DNA from: Mesocentrotus franciscanus | Taxonomy: Eukaryota; Echinodermata; Echinoidea; Camarodonta; Strongylocentrotidae | Direction: 5' to 3' | Length of the DNA stretch: 64,000 nucleotides | NCBI GenBank assembly: GCA_037976565.1 | Contig: CP137682.1 | Span: 27,553,714 to 27,617,713, forward strand | Shown here: piece after piece, positions 1-12,262 of the stretch | How positions within the stretch are numbered: position 1 is the stretch's first letter | Layout of the letters: each line of letters starts with the position of its first letter | Notes under the pieces: model-generated | Told to the model about the DNA's origin: nothing | Seen by the model: only the letters and a program-made list of their open reading frames with translations | Database searches by the model: none | Translations under genes and position numbers: made by a program

Positions 1-1
1 C

Positions 2-1284
2 TTTGATTCATGTGAGGTTGTGGCTAAGGCAGTGAAAAACGACATACTGGAAGCAGGTTTGGTACCTAATGTTGAGAAATCTCAATGGATTCCTGTCCAG
101 TCGTTGGATTGGCTAGGTTTACACTTTAACATGGGACAGCAGTGTGGGTTGTATTAAGATAACTCAAAGGAGAATGAAGGATCTTGAGTTATGTATAGAC
201 TCTTTTCAGGCAGATTTACCACAGGTTTCAGCACGAAAAATTGCAGCTCTTGCTGGGAAGATTAATTCTCTGTACCCAGTTGTTGGTACTGTGACTCAGT
301 TAAAGACCAGATTTATGCATCATGATATTATTAGTAGGGACCATTGGGATAAAAACATATATTATCCGTAGTGATAATAGCCTGATTACCGAGTTATTTT
401 TCTGGAAGAAAAATTTAATTACTCTTAATGAACACATTGTTTCTGCTTATTCTATCCCACAAACCATTATATATTCAGACGCCAGTCAGTCAGGCTGCGG
501 AGCCTGGGTTGGTGAGTGTGCTGGTATGAAAATGGTAAGAAATTGGACTGAAGTGGAAATGACAAAAAGCTCCACTTGGGGGGAACTCATGTCAGTAAGT
601 CTAGCATTACAAGCTTTTGTACCTTACTTGCAGAGTAAGACAGCGAAAGTGTTCACAGATAACAAAGGTGTAGTTTCGATTGTGGCCAAGGGAAGCATGA
701 TTGCAGAGTTGCACGAACTGAGTTTGAACATCTTTAGTTTTTGTAGAGAAAGTCATATAAGTTTACAAGTTCAGTGGGTTCCCAGAGAGGAGAACTGTCG
801 TGCAGATGCACTTAGCCGCATCATTGATTTTTATGACTGGGGAGTTTCTGTTGAATTTTTTAAGTTCATGGATAACTTATGGGGGCCTCATACCGTTGAT
901 AGGTTTGCAGATGATCTTAACTCCAAACTTACCAAATTTAATTCCAAATATTGGTGTCCTTATTCGGCTCAAGTTGATGCGTTCTCGTGTGATTGGGCGG
1001 GTGAGAATAACTGGTTGGTCCCACCCATTGAATGTATTCGGCAGACTTTGAAACACATTAAAGTTTGCTTTGCTGTGGGAACTCTGGTTGTCCCATATTG
1101 GCCTTCAGCCCCCTTTTGGCCCCTCTTGTTTTCGGAACATAGCGACTTTCGTTTCTTAATAAGAGATTCGGTGAAAATTGATAATCCCGAAGGAGTTTTT
1201 ATTCAGGGCAGAAACAAGAATTCTATTTTGGGGACAATAAAATTCCAAAGTCCAGTGTTATGTTTACGCCTCAATGGTGTTTGA
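2..1284 (+). pseudogene. DIRS pol remnant: RT thumb, RNase H, MT-like domain
   Basis: Three reading-frame blocks follow one another. Bases 2-150 encode an RT tail with the block EAGLVPNVEKSQW and then DWLGLHF. Bases about 144-371 continue it in another frame (QRRMKDLE). Bases about 340-1284 carry RNase H, with YSDASQSGCGAW, a TDNKG block and PREENCRADALSR. After these comes the DIRS C-terminal domain, often called Dam/methyltransferase-like, with NNWLVPP and VPYWPSAPFWP. Two frameshifts (near 144 and near 340-370) show decay. Family assignment is strong; the MT-like label follows published DIRS annotation and not a visible catalytic motif. Confidence 0.85.
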
Positions 1285-1328
1285 GCGGGAATTTACGTAT
1301 TGCTATTTTATTACATTGTTACCAGCAG

Positions 1329-1610
1329 CATGGCTGGAGGAAGGCTACATAGCTCTTGAAGTAGGAGTTTCATTATGTTGCAGAACATGGTGACAGATTG
1401 TATTGGTATATGACCAGCCGCATGGCTAGAGGTAGGCTGCATAGCTACCGTTAAAGTATAGTGATATCTATGCTGCAGAGCATGATGGTGATGGATTGCA
1501 TAGTATATCCGGCCGCATGGCTAAAGGAAGGATGCATAGCTACCTTTGTAGTACGGTGTTCCATCTATGCTGTAGAGCATCATCATGATGGTGATGGATG
1601 TCATTATATG
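1329..1610 (+). repeat. Tandem repeat, about 93 bp x 3, inside the DIRS element
   Basis: The phrase CATGGCT-(a/g)-(g/a)AGG followed by GCATAGCT recurs at 1329, 1421 and 1516, spacings of 92 and 95 bp. Each unit also has an ATGCTG(C/T)AGAGCAT-like palindromic core and a GATGGTGATGGAT block. It sits between the RNase H/MT and recombinase reading frames. Confidence 0.75.
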
Positions 1611-1796
1611 GGAGGATTGGTCCGGTCTAGCTACCGGTATGCATCTAGTGCTATGATATAAATTATGTATTGGTTTATACGGTATGTTCTTTTACGGTGC
1701 ACATCAGTTATATAAAATGATAAGATATATATATAGATATATGCTTCTTTTATATATTCCCTCAGAGTTTCGCCACAGGAAGGGTATGATATAATA

Positions 1797-2727
1797 TTGA
1801 CCAAGATCTTGACAGCTTCGAGAGCTGATAGCACGAATTATAAATATAAGAGAGCCTTGTTAGCATGGGATGAGTGGTGTAAAGAAAATAAGTTAAATTC
1901 ATTTATCGCAGAGTCAGAAGATATCAGTAAATATCTTATTCATTTATTTCAAAGTGGAGCTCCTTATTCCAGGATGGAGTCGGCATTTTATGCTATTAAG
2001 TGGCTTTATGACTGTAATCCTAAGGTAAATGTTAACCCATGTGATCGTAAGTTTTTACATATTGTACTGCAAGGTTTGAAGAAGTTGCTTTATGAACCCA
2101 TTGTTAAGAAAGAACCTATTACACCAGAAATCTTGAAGGAAGTTGTGGATAAATATGGTTCATCTACTAGTTTAATGGATATTCGCTTGTGGGCTATGAC
2201 TTTGATTGCGTATGCTGGTTTTCTACGTTTTGATGAACTGATTAGTATCCGTAGGTGTGACTTAGATATGTATGTCTCTCATGTGAACATTTTTATTATG
2301 AAGAGCAAAACTGATATTTACAGGCAAAGGAGCCTGGGTTCTCGTAGGTGCGTCTAATTCACCTACCTGTCCAGTTTTGGCTTTGAAGAAGTACTTGTCT
2401 ACTGCAGGGCTGGATAATGCTTCTGATGAAAAAATTGTTTTTAGGCCCGTCAAGTCCAGAGGACTATATAAGTTAAGAGATTGACAGTTATCATATACTA
2501 GATCCTTAGAATTGTTGCGTGACGCTCTAAGATCAGTAGGTCTGAACCCCAAAAGTTTTGGCATGCATAGTCTTCGAAGCGGCGGGGCTACAGCGGCCGC
2601 GAATTTTGGCGTGCCCGATAGACTGTTTAAGAAGCATGGTAGGTGGCGCTCAGAAACTGCCAAGGATGGATACATTAAAGATAGTATGAAAGATCGTCTA
2701 TCGGTGTCACTGAATTTGGGCCTGTAG
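1797..2727 (+). pseudogene. DIRS tyrosine recombinase, frameshifted
   Basis: The first frame (1797-about 2330) holds the N-terminal core-binding part and the start of the catalytic domain, with the first conserved Arg in AGFLRFDEL. One base is gained or lost near 2325-2335. The frame then resumes as AWVLVGASNSPTCPVLALKK, meets an in-frame TGA at 2482-2484, and continues to 2727. It shows the H-x-x-R block (HSLRSGG), an HGRW block and the nucleophile Tyr in DGYIKDS. All catalytic positions of a DIRS/Ngaro-type YR are thus recognisable, but the gene is broken twice. Confidence 0.85.
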
Positions 2728-2944
2728 AGGTATTAAACTAATTAATTATGTGAAAATTGTATAGCCCTTACGGAAAGATTATACAAGCTATGACATGTGT
2801 GAGATATCATGTACTATTGGAATGAAACATGTATGGATTAAAGTTCCTTAATTGCGAAAATTGTTCTCCTCTTTCGTGTTTTCCTTCTTGATTGCCCGTT
2901 CTTTGATTGACTGACGTGGGGGAGCTATATGGTATAGCAATCAA

Positions 2945-3248
2945 TGTCTTGCCGTCGAAGCTTGGTGTTCTAAGTATACTAAGTGGAGTATTCAGTTTCG
3001 ACACGCTGCAGAACGGACGTCTAATCTGGAAATTGGATCGTGATGAACATCACTTGGTATTGTCAGAACTGTCTGCAAGTTCGGGAGGATCAGGTGGCCA
3101 TTGGAAGACTTGGAAGGGATGGATGTATTGGTGAGAACATCAGGATGCGGAATCGTTCCGGGAGGCTGGGTGGGTGCGTACCCATTTTCCGGTAAGTCAC
3201 CAGTATAGTACTTGCTCGTTCGTTCTGTCTTGCCGTCGAAGCTTGGTG
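2945..3248 (+). repeat. Perfect 23-bp direct repeat pair, possible DIRS/Ngaro split repeat
   Basis: The same 23 bases, beginning TGTCTTGCCGTCGAAGC, occur at 2945-2967 and 3226-3248. They lie just downstream of the recombinase. Split direct repeats are a feature of tyrosine-recombinase retrotransposons; assigning this pair to that role is an inference. Confidence 0.5.
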
Positions 3249-3552
3249 CTCCCCAGGATACAGGTATATTATGTTTTATGTAACATGTACATGTATTATT
3301 TTACAGATTAGCCTACAGGGTAGGGAGGCGAAATTGAAAATAATTTATTCACGTTTGAGTTGCGAATTAGGGAATAAAAGTAAATTTGTATTAGTGTAGC
3401 GAGTTGAAAATATCAATTCAGCCTACGTACAGTTCAGTATCTATCAAAATAAAAATACGAAGAATACATTTTTTTTCTTTGTGAAAATGAGATTTGTTTT
3501 CGGCACATTACAATATTAATGATAATAGAAACAATACAAAATAATTACAACG

Positions 3553-3907
3553 CAGGCGCGTAGCCAGGGGAGGGGGAGTGGTGGGAGCGGACGCCCCCAA
3601 AAAAAATGTCGGCCCCAAAGAGAGAGAGAGAAAGAAAAAGAGAGAGAGAGAAGAGAGAGAAAAAGGAAGAGGACGTAGGAAGAAAAGGGAACAGACAAAG
3701 AAACATTTTTGAAAATTCAGACAAGGATAAGTGTCGAGAACGGTACACGAATCGTCTTCTTTCTCTAATAATTTAATGAAACGTCAAAGCTTCCGCGCGG
3801 AAGGGGGGATCCCCCATCCCTCCCTCCCTGCACCCACCCCTAGGGAGCGCGCTTTGTGTGCTCACTACCGCCCCCCCCCTAAAATAAAATTCCTAGCTAC
3901 GCGCCTG
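3553..3907 (+). mobile_element. Small hAT-like non-autonomous element, unit 1 copy
   Basis: The left end is CAGGCGCGTAGCCAGG and the right end is CCTAGCTACGCGCCTG, imperfect terminal inverted repeats. Flanks TTACAACG and TGAAAACG would be a decayed 8-bp target duplication; unit 3 has CGAAAACG on the left. The interior is G-rich then GA-rich. It predates the unit duplications, because all three units share it. Confidence 0.65.
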
Positions 3908-5800
3908 TGAAAACGTAGTATAACATGATATGAAAATGTATGCTTTAATATGTAGAATTAATGACGAAAACATAATGCAAAACGTATAATGGAAAAGATC
4001 GAGTCATCCACTAAAAAGCAAAGCTTGTAAAACGTGAACCAATCGATGAAACAAACTATACAATTTTGAATTGAGAACAAAAAATCTTAATCGGTATAAT
4101 TATGAACAATTATATTCTGGAATCTATAAACTTGGATGTTTCTATACTCACTCAAGCATCACATGTACAGACACTCATCAAAGATACAGGCGCACGCACT
4201 CACGCACACACACACGCACACACAACACATACGCACACTATAAACACACACACATGCATGCACGTACACGATGAAGCATATAAATTAAAATACAAGTTCC
4301 TAAACACAACGTCTTTAAATTGTCAAGGAAGACTCAACACAGTACAAGGAGGTACGTGAACCAGAAAAAACAAAGACAAAATGCTACCAAGGAAGGAGAA
4401 TAGACGAAGACTTTACAGAACAATAGTAGCGAAGAACAAGAAGAGATAGAAGAAGAAAGAGAGTAACGAATTAACAGGGGTCCGTATAGAGGACATGAAT
4501 GCCGCGCTATCAAAGGTCAATTAAATAAAAAAATAATATCAACATTATGAAAATAGGACGGAACAGAGATAAATAAATCAACCATATTTATTTTCATATC
4601 TAGACAATTTCTTTAATAAATAAAAACTAAAATCAACTTGATCATATCGCTAGCTAGGTACAGAACTTTTATTTGCCTAGCCCTCTTGCTCTCGCTTATC
4701 CCTCCCTTTTTCTCTCTTCTTTCCTCTCTCTCTCTCCCCCTTCCTATTTTCATTTCCCCTCCCACGTTTTACCCCATCTCATATACAAAACGACTTTCAT
4801 CATAACTTGGTATTCTGGACCAGTATGTTACAGAATGTCTCCCTCATGTGGCAAGGAATTCCAGATCAATCAGATAGAGAATAAATGTGTGGGACCTTTA
4901 TCAGCAACAAAATATAAACATGTAATAATAATAATTTTAAAAAAAAAGAGACAAAAAAGAACTTGGAAAGATGCAAGAATATACAAGATAGAACAAAATT
5001 GTAAAGAAACTATCCATATTGCATATACACTTTTATTTATTCAATATTGTACAGACATATAAAGAATATATAAATTACAAGTATCACTTTGATGTGACTA
5101 AAATACATTCTTGCACAGCATGATTTTCTTTTAAATCCAAACTTGAAAAATAACTTCTTGTATTCAATTCACTTTTATATTCTACTAACAACTACAAAAA
5201 AAAATCAAAGGAAGTCAACTAAAACTAAAGAAAAAGCAATTTTAAATATGTGGAATGTCGCAATTGATCTTTATCTCATTACCAATCATATGGAAGACAT
5301 TTATAATCATTAATATTTGATAACGATTACATCCACACATGATAATAAGAGGATAAACAAAGCATTTGTTTAGCATAAGGAAAAAAAATCAACCTCTTAT
5401 TGAACAAATCCATATTAAATGATATTTCTCAACTCAATCCATAATAAAATATATAATACAGAAAACTTTAAAAAGTCATAATATTCATTAGAACCTATTG
5501 ATATACATCACACACCATCTATCCATGAGTAATGTACATGTATATATTCTTACTTTTTGAAATAAAAACAGTAGAATATTGCTTTTTCAGACACATTCAG
5601 CAAATACTCACAATATGTATCATAAAATAAAATCTGACTCTTCACTGCACACATATTGATGAATTGACAAACAAGTATTTCCAGCATTTCATCTACATTA
5701 TTGCTGAAATTTGACCCAAATTGCATGTTATTCCATGAGTCACACACAAATAAGGCTGGCTGGAATGATGGAACGATGATATACCTGTGAACAAGCAAGT

Positions 5801-6468
5801 TAATCAAGGCAGTGAGTTGACTAGTCCATGATCTGGACTAATCAAGGCAGAGAGTCGACTAGTCCAGGATCTGGACTATTAGGGACTTTTAGATTTGCAC
5901 GTCGACGTAGTGGACTGCAACGTGTGCCATTCTTTCAAGGCACTGGCCCGTGCCCGGCAGCGTAATTTTTTTTTCCCACCGCAATTTCAATAAACACGCT
6001 TGCGAAGAGTCTAGCTAGCTACGAAAGCTTAGACAGAGGTCACAAACAATTATACTTTGATTATTTCTTGCTTTCCCTCACTATTTATAAAGGCAAAAAA
6101 TAAAACTGAATAAATACTGAAATTCGAACCCACAACTCCAATGTTTTGTTATGCTATCCTTACTGATTGAGCCAACGATGGGTTGATGGAAGGTCGGTTT
6201 GCATGATTATTATAACCCTATTGGTCACCCTAACGGTTACCATGTGCGCATGCGCAGGTTTAGTTAGCTAGCTAGACTCTTCGCGAGCGCGTTTATTGAA
6301 AAATAGAGCCGCAAATGCGGTGGGAAAAAAAATTCAGCTGCCCGGCAGTGCCTTAAAAGGACGTCACATTACCTTAAAAGGATGTCACCGTGACAGTCCA
6401 CGTTCTCGTCGTGTAAAATCTAAAATTCCCTAATCAAGGCAGTGAGTTGACTAGTCCAAGATCTGGAC
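5801..6468. repeat. 38-bp minisatellite, unit 1 (3 copies, split by an insertion)
   Basis: Units beginning TAATCAAGGCAG and ending GATCTGGAC start at 5801, 5839 and 6431. The second and third are separated by the element at 5877-6430. Unit 2 has five copies and unit 3 has three. Confidence 0.85.
5877..6430. mobile_element. Long-TIR MITE with a tRNA-like segment
   Basis: Inserted into the 38-bp minisatellite of unit 1 only. Left end TTAGGGACTTTTAGATTT pairs with the right end AAATCTAAAATTCCC. Inner arms also pair: the CCCACCGCAATTTC...AAGAGTCTAGCTAGC side with GCTAGCTAGACTCTTCG...GCGGTGGG. TA flanks both sides. Between the arms, on the minus strand, 6112-6185 looks tRNA-derived: an A-box-like GGCTCAATCAGTAAGG and a B-box-like GGGTTCGAATTTC. 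Confidence 0.65.
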
Positions 6469-8319
6469 GGTGTTATTTCCATCTCCCAAAAGAGAAAAAT
6501 ATAGCCTACATGTGTATTCCTTGGGAGAGGTTTGTTTAACCCATATCACATTTGATTTATTTTTACAACATTTTTTGGTATTGTTAAAGAAGGCATATTT
6601 CAAGTACATGTATTTCAAGTAGTTGATCGTTGTCTCTAAATATATCATCTTCCTAAATTTGATTTCCAGCAGAACAATTGCTACTGTTTCTGACCACCAA
6701 CCCCCCAAAAAAAAAAAAAAAAATCCTGAGTATATACTGAAATTCACGAGTGGAATCATCTGAGTGACAGTACCGTGACTGCAACATCTATACTAGAACA
6801 TTTAGGAAGGCCATTGACAGATCCTATCGATCACTGCCACCCCTTCTCTTACTCGACATGTTTATGCCAAGGAGGGCCCTACATCTATACATCCAGATCC
6901 AGATCCAGATGAATAAACAACGGATTAAAGGCTTGTTCAGATATAGTGCAGTAAAGCCACAGTGTTTTTGTAAAAACATGTTTGAATGCATCTGCACAAC
7001 AAAGGACTTGCTGTGTTATAAGATACATATGTGTGACGCATATTACACTTTACGTCACCATAAAAAACCAGTGAGGTTTTGCTGCATCATATCTGAACAA
7101 GCCTTCACATATGTCAATATTTATCCCTACATCAAGTTTTTGTAAAAATATGGATCCGCAGATGAACATTATAGTCCCACAGAAAATAGAATTAGGCACA
7201 AAGGTGTTCTCAAATCAAGCTTCAAAGATTTGAAACTGAGTAGAAAAGTACAACCGTATTGCAATTTTTTGTTTCGTAATGATTGGTGTGCATGAAATGA
7301 TGACATGCCAACAAATTAAAAAAAAAAATCTTAAAAGTCATATACAGTTTTGGTAAACCTTCAAAAAAATTAGTCAAATTTCTTTGATTTTAGATGGAAA
7401 ATAGGAAGATGCTAGTAATACTGGGGCGTTGTGAATCTCTTTCTCCTTGTCTCCTGAAGTGAAATCTTAAACTGATGAGAGGTTGAAAATGATTTCATCA
7501 CCATCCTGAGATTTAAATTCTAACAATGGTAACCTGCACTACAAAGGTGTAAAACTGAGAAATGTGTGTATACTCTAAAGTCTACCTGCATGCTCTCTCT
7601 AAGCGAAGCACTGAGATAAATATGACAGGAGCCACCGAGGTGGAAGGGTCCTAGTCTAGGTGATTTTAAGGCTGTTATCTAACATTCGTGCAGATATTTA
7701 CACTGTAATTCACCGGAAACAATAAATAGAATACCAAATGATTTTTATCGTAAATCATTTGATATAAGAAGAGGGACATGAGACTACAACGTTCAACACG
7801 TTTCTTTTCAATTTCCTTTTTGTTACCAAAACTGTACATGAGCTGAAATCTTCACATCATCTTGAAAATATTATACCTACATGTACACAATTACAAGACC
7901 ATGATATCCGATAATACTAGCTGACTGTGGTCCAATCTTATTTCAACTTCTATCAAATAGTGATGTTGAATTAATTGTTTGACAGCTGTCCATATAGGCA
8001 AAGTAAATGTTCATTTTGCATATCAACTGTCTACCGATAATGATAAGTACTAAATTTGCAATTTAACAATTATTTGAATAAATCGAAGCAAGAAATATTG
8101 TAATATTATACCAAATATGTAGAGCTTCAGGTGCATCATAATTATTGTAAGGAAGAGAAATTCTGGAGATTTAGAGATCACCCAGTATAAGAACTTAATG
8201 TTTTCAAACAAGAAATTGCACTAAATCTCTGGATGGATTTCATGATAAACGATCTAAAACAGAAACATTTTCTCAAGCATTTGTTTTTAGTATTGCATTA
8301 GACAATGACGTCTGGAGAG

Positions 8320-8887
8320 TAAAGGGGTAGTTAAGTTCTGTTGCAGAGGGCGCTACACAAAATATATTTTTTGTGAGATAATGAAAACTGAGTGTCAAAT
8401 TTGAAAGAACATACAATTTCAATGACAAAATCATCTTTGTTTGATCAAAATCGGTTCAGAGACGGCTGATCCATAAATATAACCATTTATAATATTTGTG
8501 AGCTACCACAAATATTAGATATTTTGAACCAGCCGTTGCAAAAACGAGATAGCGCCTTATACCTTTTATTCCAGCCAATGCCGATGTTGGCTTTTCAAGT
8601 TGTTGGCTTTTTTTTGTGTTGGTTATCCAGTACGCACAACCAGCCGGCCAGTGTATTGTTATTATTAATCAATTAATTAATTAACGGTCACCGTGTTTTT
8701 CTGAAAGTGGAGCTGAATTAGTATGATCGTATAGGCTCAATTTCACACATTTTGGGGTCTAAAATTACCTTCATGGCAACTTTTGGTCCTAAAAGAGCAT
8801 TAGAAATGTCATAAATAATAATTAGAGCAACAACCATGCACTTTGAAGGCATTTGCGGTCTGAAACAAGAACTTAACTATCCCTTTA
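8320..8887. mobile_element. TA-flanked MITE, unit 1 only
   Basis: Left end AAGGGGTAGTTAAGTTCTG and right end CAAGAACTTAACTATCCCTT are inverted repeats flanked by TA. Units 2 and 3 have the empty site (near 28400 and 55365). A second copy is in intron 3 of gene 1. Confidence 0.75.
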
Positions 8888-9982
8888 ACTTGACAAAACA
8901 ATTTTTAAAGTTGCATGCATTCATGGCAGTCTTAGACTTTAACATATACCTGTAATATAGTGTACATAAAGTGTAAATGATGCAGACTGTTAAACATCAT
9001 TTTAATGTCATGTAAAATGTTTGAGTTTTGTATCCCTCTGTCATGCATACCAAATCTGAATACCTAATACTCTGCAAATTCTACAAAGAAAAATTATTTG
9101 GTCCAAAACGTAAACTTGCAACAACAGAACCCGACTCATTAAGTATGACATGTATTTGATAAATATTACACAGCATCGTGTAGATGAACTTTGTACCGTT
9201 TGAAGTAGTGATTTCTGACTGTAGTATTTGTACAATAAGTATTGTTGACTAAATACAGTAATAAAAAGATTAATTCCCAATATTCTAGCAAGGCAATATT
9301 TACAGGCAGCTAATAATACAATACAAGGTGTGGAGACAAAAGCATATAGGATGGATTTAAAAGAACACTCTAATTACAATGCATGTAAAGTTAACAAGTA
9401 AATTATTCATACCTTTACCAAGTTTTGCAATGGTTTAAGTATGTCAAAAAATGATTTATCCCGATTTATGTTTCTTGAGAATGTGACGTATCAAAGCTTA
9501 CATCTAAACGTGTTCAACAAACGCCCCAATTCAACCGATCCACCTTTCATTCTTGAGCTACCAAAAACACTAAAAAAATATCATCAAATTTTATACAGGG
9601 GTAATATATAATTAAGTTTTTATTTGTATCTTATTCTCTGTAAACATACATTATATTTTTTTGCAAGAAACATGAATAAGAAATAGAATTCATCTGTTTT
9701 CGTATATTTTTTTTGTATATGTGCATTGTAATTATGCAGAACATATATTATTCTCTTAAAGTTAATTAATGACTAATGAGTTATATCAATCATTTCTGCT
9801 CTCTAAAAAATGAATTGAAGACAAATGTTCCATAGCTTCCATGACATGCATGGATTGATACATGCCCATGCATGTAGGCAAAATATCAGTAAATCTTTGC
9901 AAAAAAATACTTTGAGAATGGTGCATGGTGTTTTAAGATAGAATTCTAATATAATCTGTACATTTATCTATACAAAATTTGT

Positions 9983-9988
9983 TTTATT
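9983..9988 (-). terminator. Polyadenylation hexamer AATAAA, unit 1
   Basis: Plus-strand TTTATT in GTTTTATTTAATC gives AATAAA on the gene strand. The equivalent hexamer is kept in units 2 (30464) and 3 (57004). Use is inferred. Confidence 0.4.
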
Positions 9989-10265
9989 TAATCATTTATA
10001 CACAAAAATAATTTTGATCAGGATCCGTTTGTACAATATTTCATATATAAAAAGACCGAATAATTTACATGCACATGCACCAATACAACACATAGATCTT
10101 TTAACAATCTGTTACTATTCCATTCCATACACAATATTTCTTCAAAGTGATACAACTAGTTATGAATAAGATTATAGAAAGCAAGAAAACAGATTAAAAT
10201 CATCGCTAAAGGAAGGCGAACAGCAATATTTCAGTATTCAAGCACTAAATTCACGTTAACTCTAC

Positions 10266-10398
10266 TTATCTCAACTCCCCACCTCCTGGATGTGAAAGTT
10301 TGATTTCAAAAGTAGCCTGTTGTGATATCTCTACACACTGTTCTGATCTTTCTGATATTCCTCTCATGGAGGCACCTCTCATGGATTCGTAGGAGCAG
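10266..10398 (-). other. Candidate alternative terminal exon of gene 1 (weak)
   Basis: This is the unit 1 counterpart of the terminal exon of gene 3. The original strong acceptor is gone. A weak one (ACATATAG) precedes a 43-codon frame that starts SYESMRG after one phase base and ends at TAA 10266-10268. It would need phase 2 upstream, which the 13-nt microexon at 12250 would provide. The homologous gene 3 frame is different here, so this may be debris. Confidence 0.2.
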
Positions 10399-10725
10399 CT
10401 ATATGTAATTTAATCAAAGAACCAAGTTCAGAGCTCATAGCAAACTCTCTGAAGGGGTTGGGGTTATAAATAAGACTACAAGAACCACACAGTGCTTATT
10501 GATTGAGCTGATTTAAAACTGGAAATAACTTATAGTGCCTGAATATGGACGACACAAATGAATCATCAGATACAAACCATTTAGATGTTCCATTAATGAA
10601 CAAGTTAATGAATAACTTCCAATGAAGTTAATATCTTTTCTCCACTAGCTATGCAATGGTCAAACATATATATCAAAGACATGGATGTTTTTTAATAACT
10701 CTGAAAAAAGCAATTGCCTACTTAC

Positions 10726-10734
10726 CTTGATAAT
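10726..10734 (-). other. Candidate 9-nt microexon alpha, gene 1
   Basis: On the minus strand, ATTCTTACAG precedes ATTATCAAG, then GTAAGTAGGC. After the transmembrane exon (phase 1) it would add D-Y-Q and keep the frame. Flanks are homologous to three other candidate microexons. Confidence 0.4.
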
Positions 10735-10854
10735 CTGTAAGAATGTAGGGGGGAATGATAAGATATCATATAAGAGATATTGCCTGCTGAGAGCCATGAC
10801 GGGTAAGATTAAATGAATTTCTGACTCTCACTAGAGGATCTAACTGAAAAATAT

Positions 10855-11066
10855 TCTAATGATAATCTGGATTTATATAACGCTTAACACGAAATACCGT
10901 CTCTTTATTATTACCCTGTCATCATGCACAATATGCACCATTAGTATTCATATCATATGGTTAATGTGAGGGCATATGGCAATTACTAAACAACGGGCTT
11001 TCGTCATCCTACCAGGTCCCTATTTCTCTCATAGGTATGGAGTTACAAATGTAGATTAATGCCTTG
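10855..11066 (-). mobile_element. SINE fragment (3' part), minus strand
   Basis: Read on the minus strand it has AATCTACATTTG, a GACCTGGTAGGATGACGAAAG block and the tail GCGTTATATAAATCCAGATTATC. The same body with a tRNA-like head is at 35345-35665. It is repeated beside each microexon block. Confidence 0.6.
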
Positions 11067-11213
11067 CCAAAAGGGAAGACGGGGGAGAGGGGAGAAGAGG
11101 GGGAGGGGAGGGGAGAAGAGGGGGAGAGGAGGGGTTGGAGAGAAGAGGGGAAGCAACCAAAGACATCGATGTTTTTTAATCATTCTGAAAGAAAATAGCA
11201 ATCGCCTACTTAC

Positions 11214-11222
11214 CACATTTCC
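11214..11222 (-). other. Candidate 9-nt microexon beta, gene 1
   Basis: Minus strand: ATTCTTTATACAG, then GGAAATGTG, then GTAAGTAGGC. It would add G-K-C in frame. It is a tandem copy of the block at 10.7 kb, with the same downstream SINE fragment. Confidence 0.4.
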
Positions 11223-11354
11223 CTGTATAAAGAATGAGACAATCAATAAAATGAATTAGATAACATAGCCTATACAAAATATTGCCTGCTGAGAGCCATA
11301 AGGGATAAGATTCAGTGCATTTCTGACTCTCACCAGATGATCTAACTGAAAAAT

Positions 11355-11592
11355 ATTGTCATGATAATCTGGATTTATATAGCGCTTAATACGAAATACA
11401 GTCTCTTTATTATTACCCTGTCATCAGATTCATTCATGCACAATTAATATGCACCATCAGTATTCATATCATATGGTTAATGTGAGGGCATATGGCAACT
11501 ACTAAACAACAGGCTTTCGTCATCCTACCAAGTCCCCCGTGATTTCCCTCCTGGGTATGGAGTGGCAAATGTAGATGACATGCCTTGCCAAA
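11355..11592 (-). mobile_element. SINE fragment (3' part), second copy
   Basis: Same body and tail as 10855-11066, in the next tandem block. Headless; purine-rich sequence follows. Confidence 0.6.
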
Positions 11593-12249
11593 GAGAAGAC
11601 GGGGAGAGGGGAGAAGATGGGGAGAAGAGGGGGTATAGGAGGGGGTAGGAAAGAGGAGGGGTAAGCAACCAGTCTTGTTTGCTGAATGAAATGATTATAA
11701 ACAAGGACAATGGTTTAGGTTAGGGTTTGAGGGAGGGGTCCCGTCATCTTTTTTTTCTAGCTATTCCTCTCCACTTTTTTTTTGACTGCACATGACCTTT
11801 GTACCCCAGTGTCATCATCACTTTCGACTTTCGGATTTTCGACTCTTGGATATAATTTCGAGCCATTTCCGGCCGGGATGATACACCCCCAACAGTGGAC
11901 AAAGGTGCACATATTTTCCAAGCTAGGAATGATTACGACCCGACGAACTAGAATAGGCGTAAATAGTCAAATTTTACTGAACGCCCAAAATACAACCAAC
12001 AAGAACAACACAGTGCTTATTGATTGAGCTGATTGAAAACTGGAAATAACCTATAGTCCCTGAATATGGGCGACACAGATAAATCATCAGATACGAACCA
12101 TTTAGATGTTCCATCAATGAACAAGTTAATGAAAAACTTCCAACGATGTAAATATCTTTTCTCTACTAGCTATGCAATGGTCAAACGGACATATCAAAGA
12201 CATTGATGTTTTTAATCATTCTGAAAAAATATAGCACTTGCCTACATAC

Positions 12250-12262
12250 CACATTATTTTAC
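12250..12262 (-). other. Candidate 13-nt microexon gamma, gene 1 (frame-shifting)
   Basis: Minus strand: ATTCTAACAG, then GTAAAATAATGTG, then GTATGTAGGC. Thirteen bases would move the phase from 1 to 2, unlike the 9- and 15-nt versions. It is the block nearest the transmembrane exon. Confidence 0.35.

Larger units (their letters stand above)
1..3250 (+). mobile_element. DIRS-type tyrosine-recombinase retrotransposon, 3' part, decayed
   Basis: The order of coding remnants is end of reverse transcriptase, RNase H, methyltransferase-like domain, then a tyrosine recombinase. That is the known order in DIRS-order retrotransposons. The 5' part lies before the window. Several frameshifts and a stop break the reading frames, so this copy is inactive. 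A perfect 23-bp direct repeat near the 3' end (2945-2967 and 3226-3248) may be part of the split terminal repeats these elements use instead of LTRs. The exact 3' boundary is not visible; homology to the downstream duplicated units starts near 3330. Confidence 0.85.
3908..9982. other. Gene 1 3' flank, no supported gene
   Basis: Non-coding sequence shared with 24.48-30.46 and 51.2-57.0 kb. It holds a CA-rich stretch (4185-4260), a pyrimidine tract (4673-4760), the 38-bp minisatellite, two MITE-like insertions and AT-rich sequence. Open frames here are short and not preserved in all three copies. Confidence 0.6.

Noticed and set aside
5550..5807. 85-codon minus-strand open frame, also at 26210-26467
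   Set aside because: The two copies differ little because the units are young. Unit 3 has a frame-shifting deletion here, and it lies past the shared poly(A) signal. No domain is recognised.
6112..6185. Functional tRNA gene
   Set aside because: Box-like motifs are present, but I cannot fold a full cloverleaf with a clear anticodon, and it lies inside a MITE. Reported only as tRNA-like.
6858..7145. 95-codon plus-strand open frame
   Set aside because: Not kept in units 2 and 3, and partly a CCAGAT hexamer repeat.
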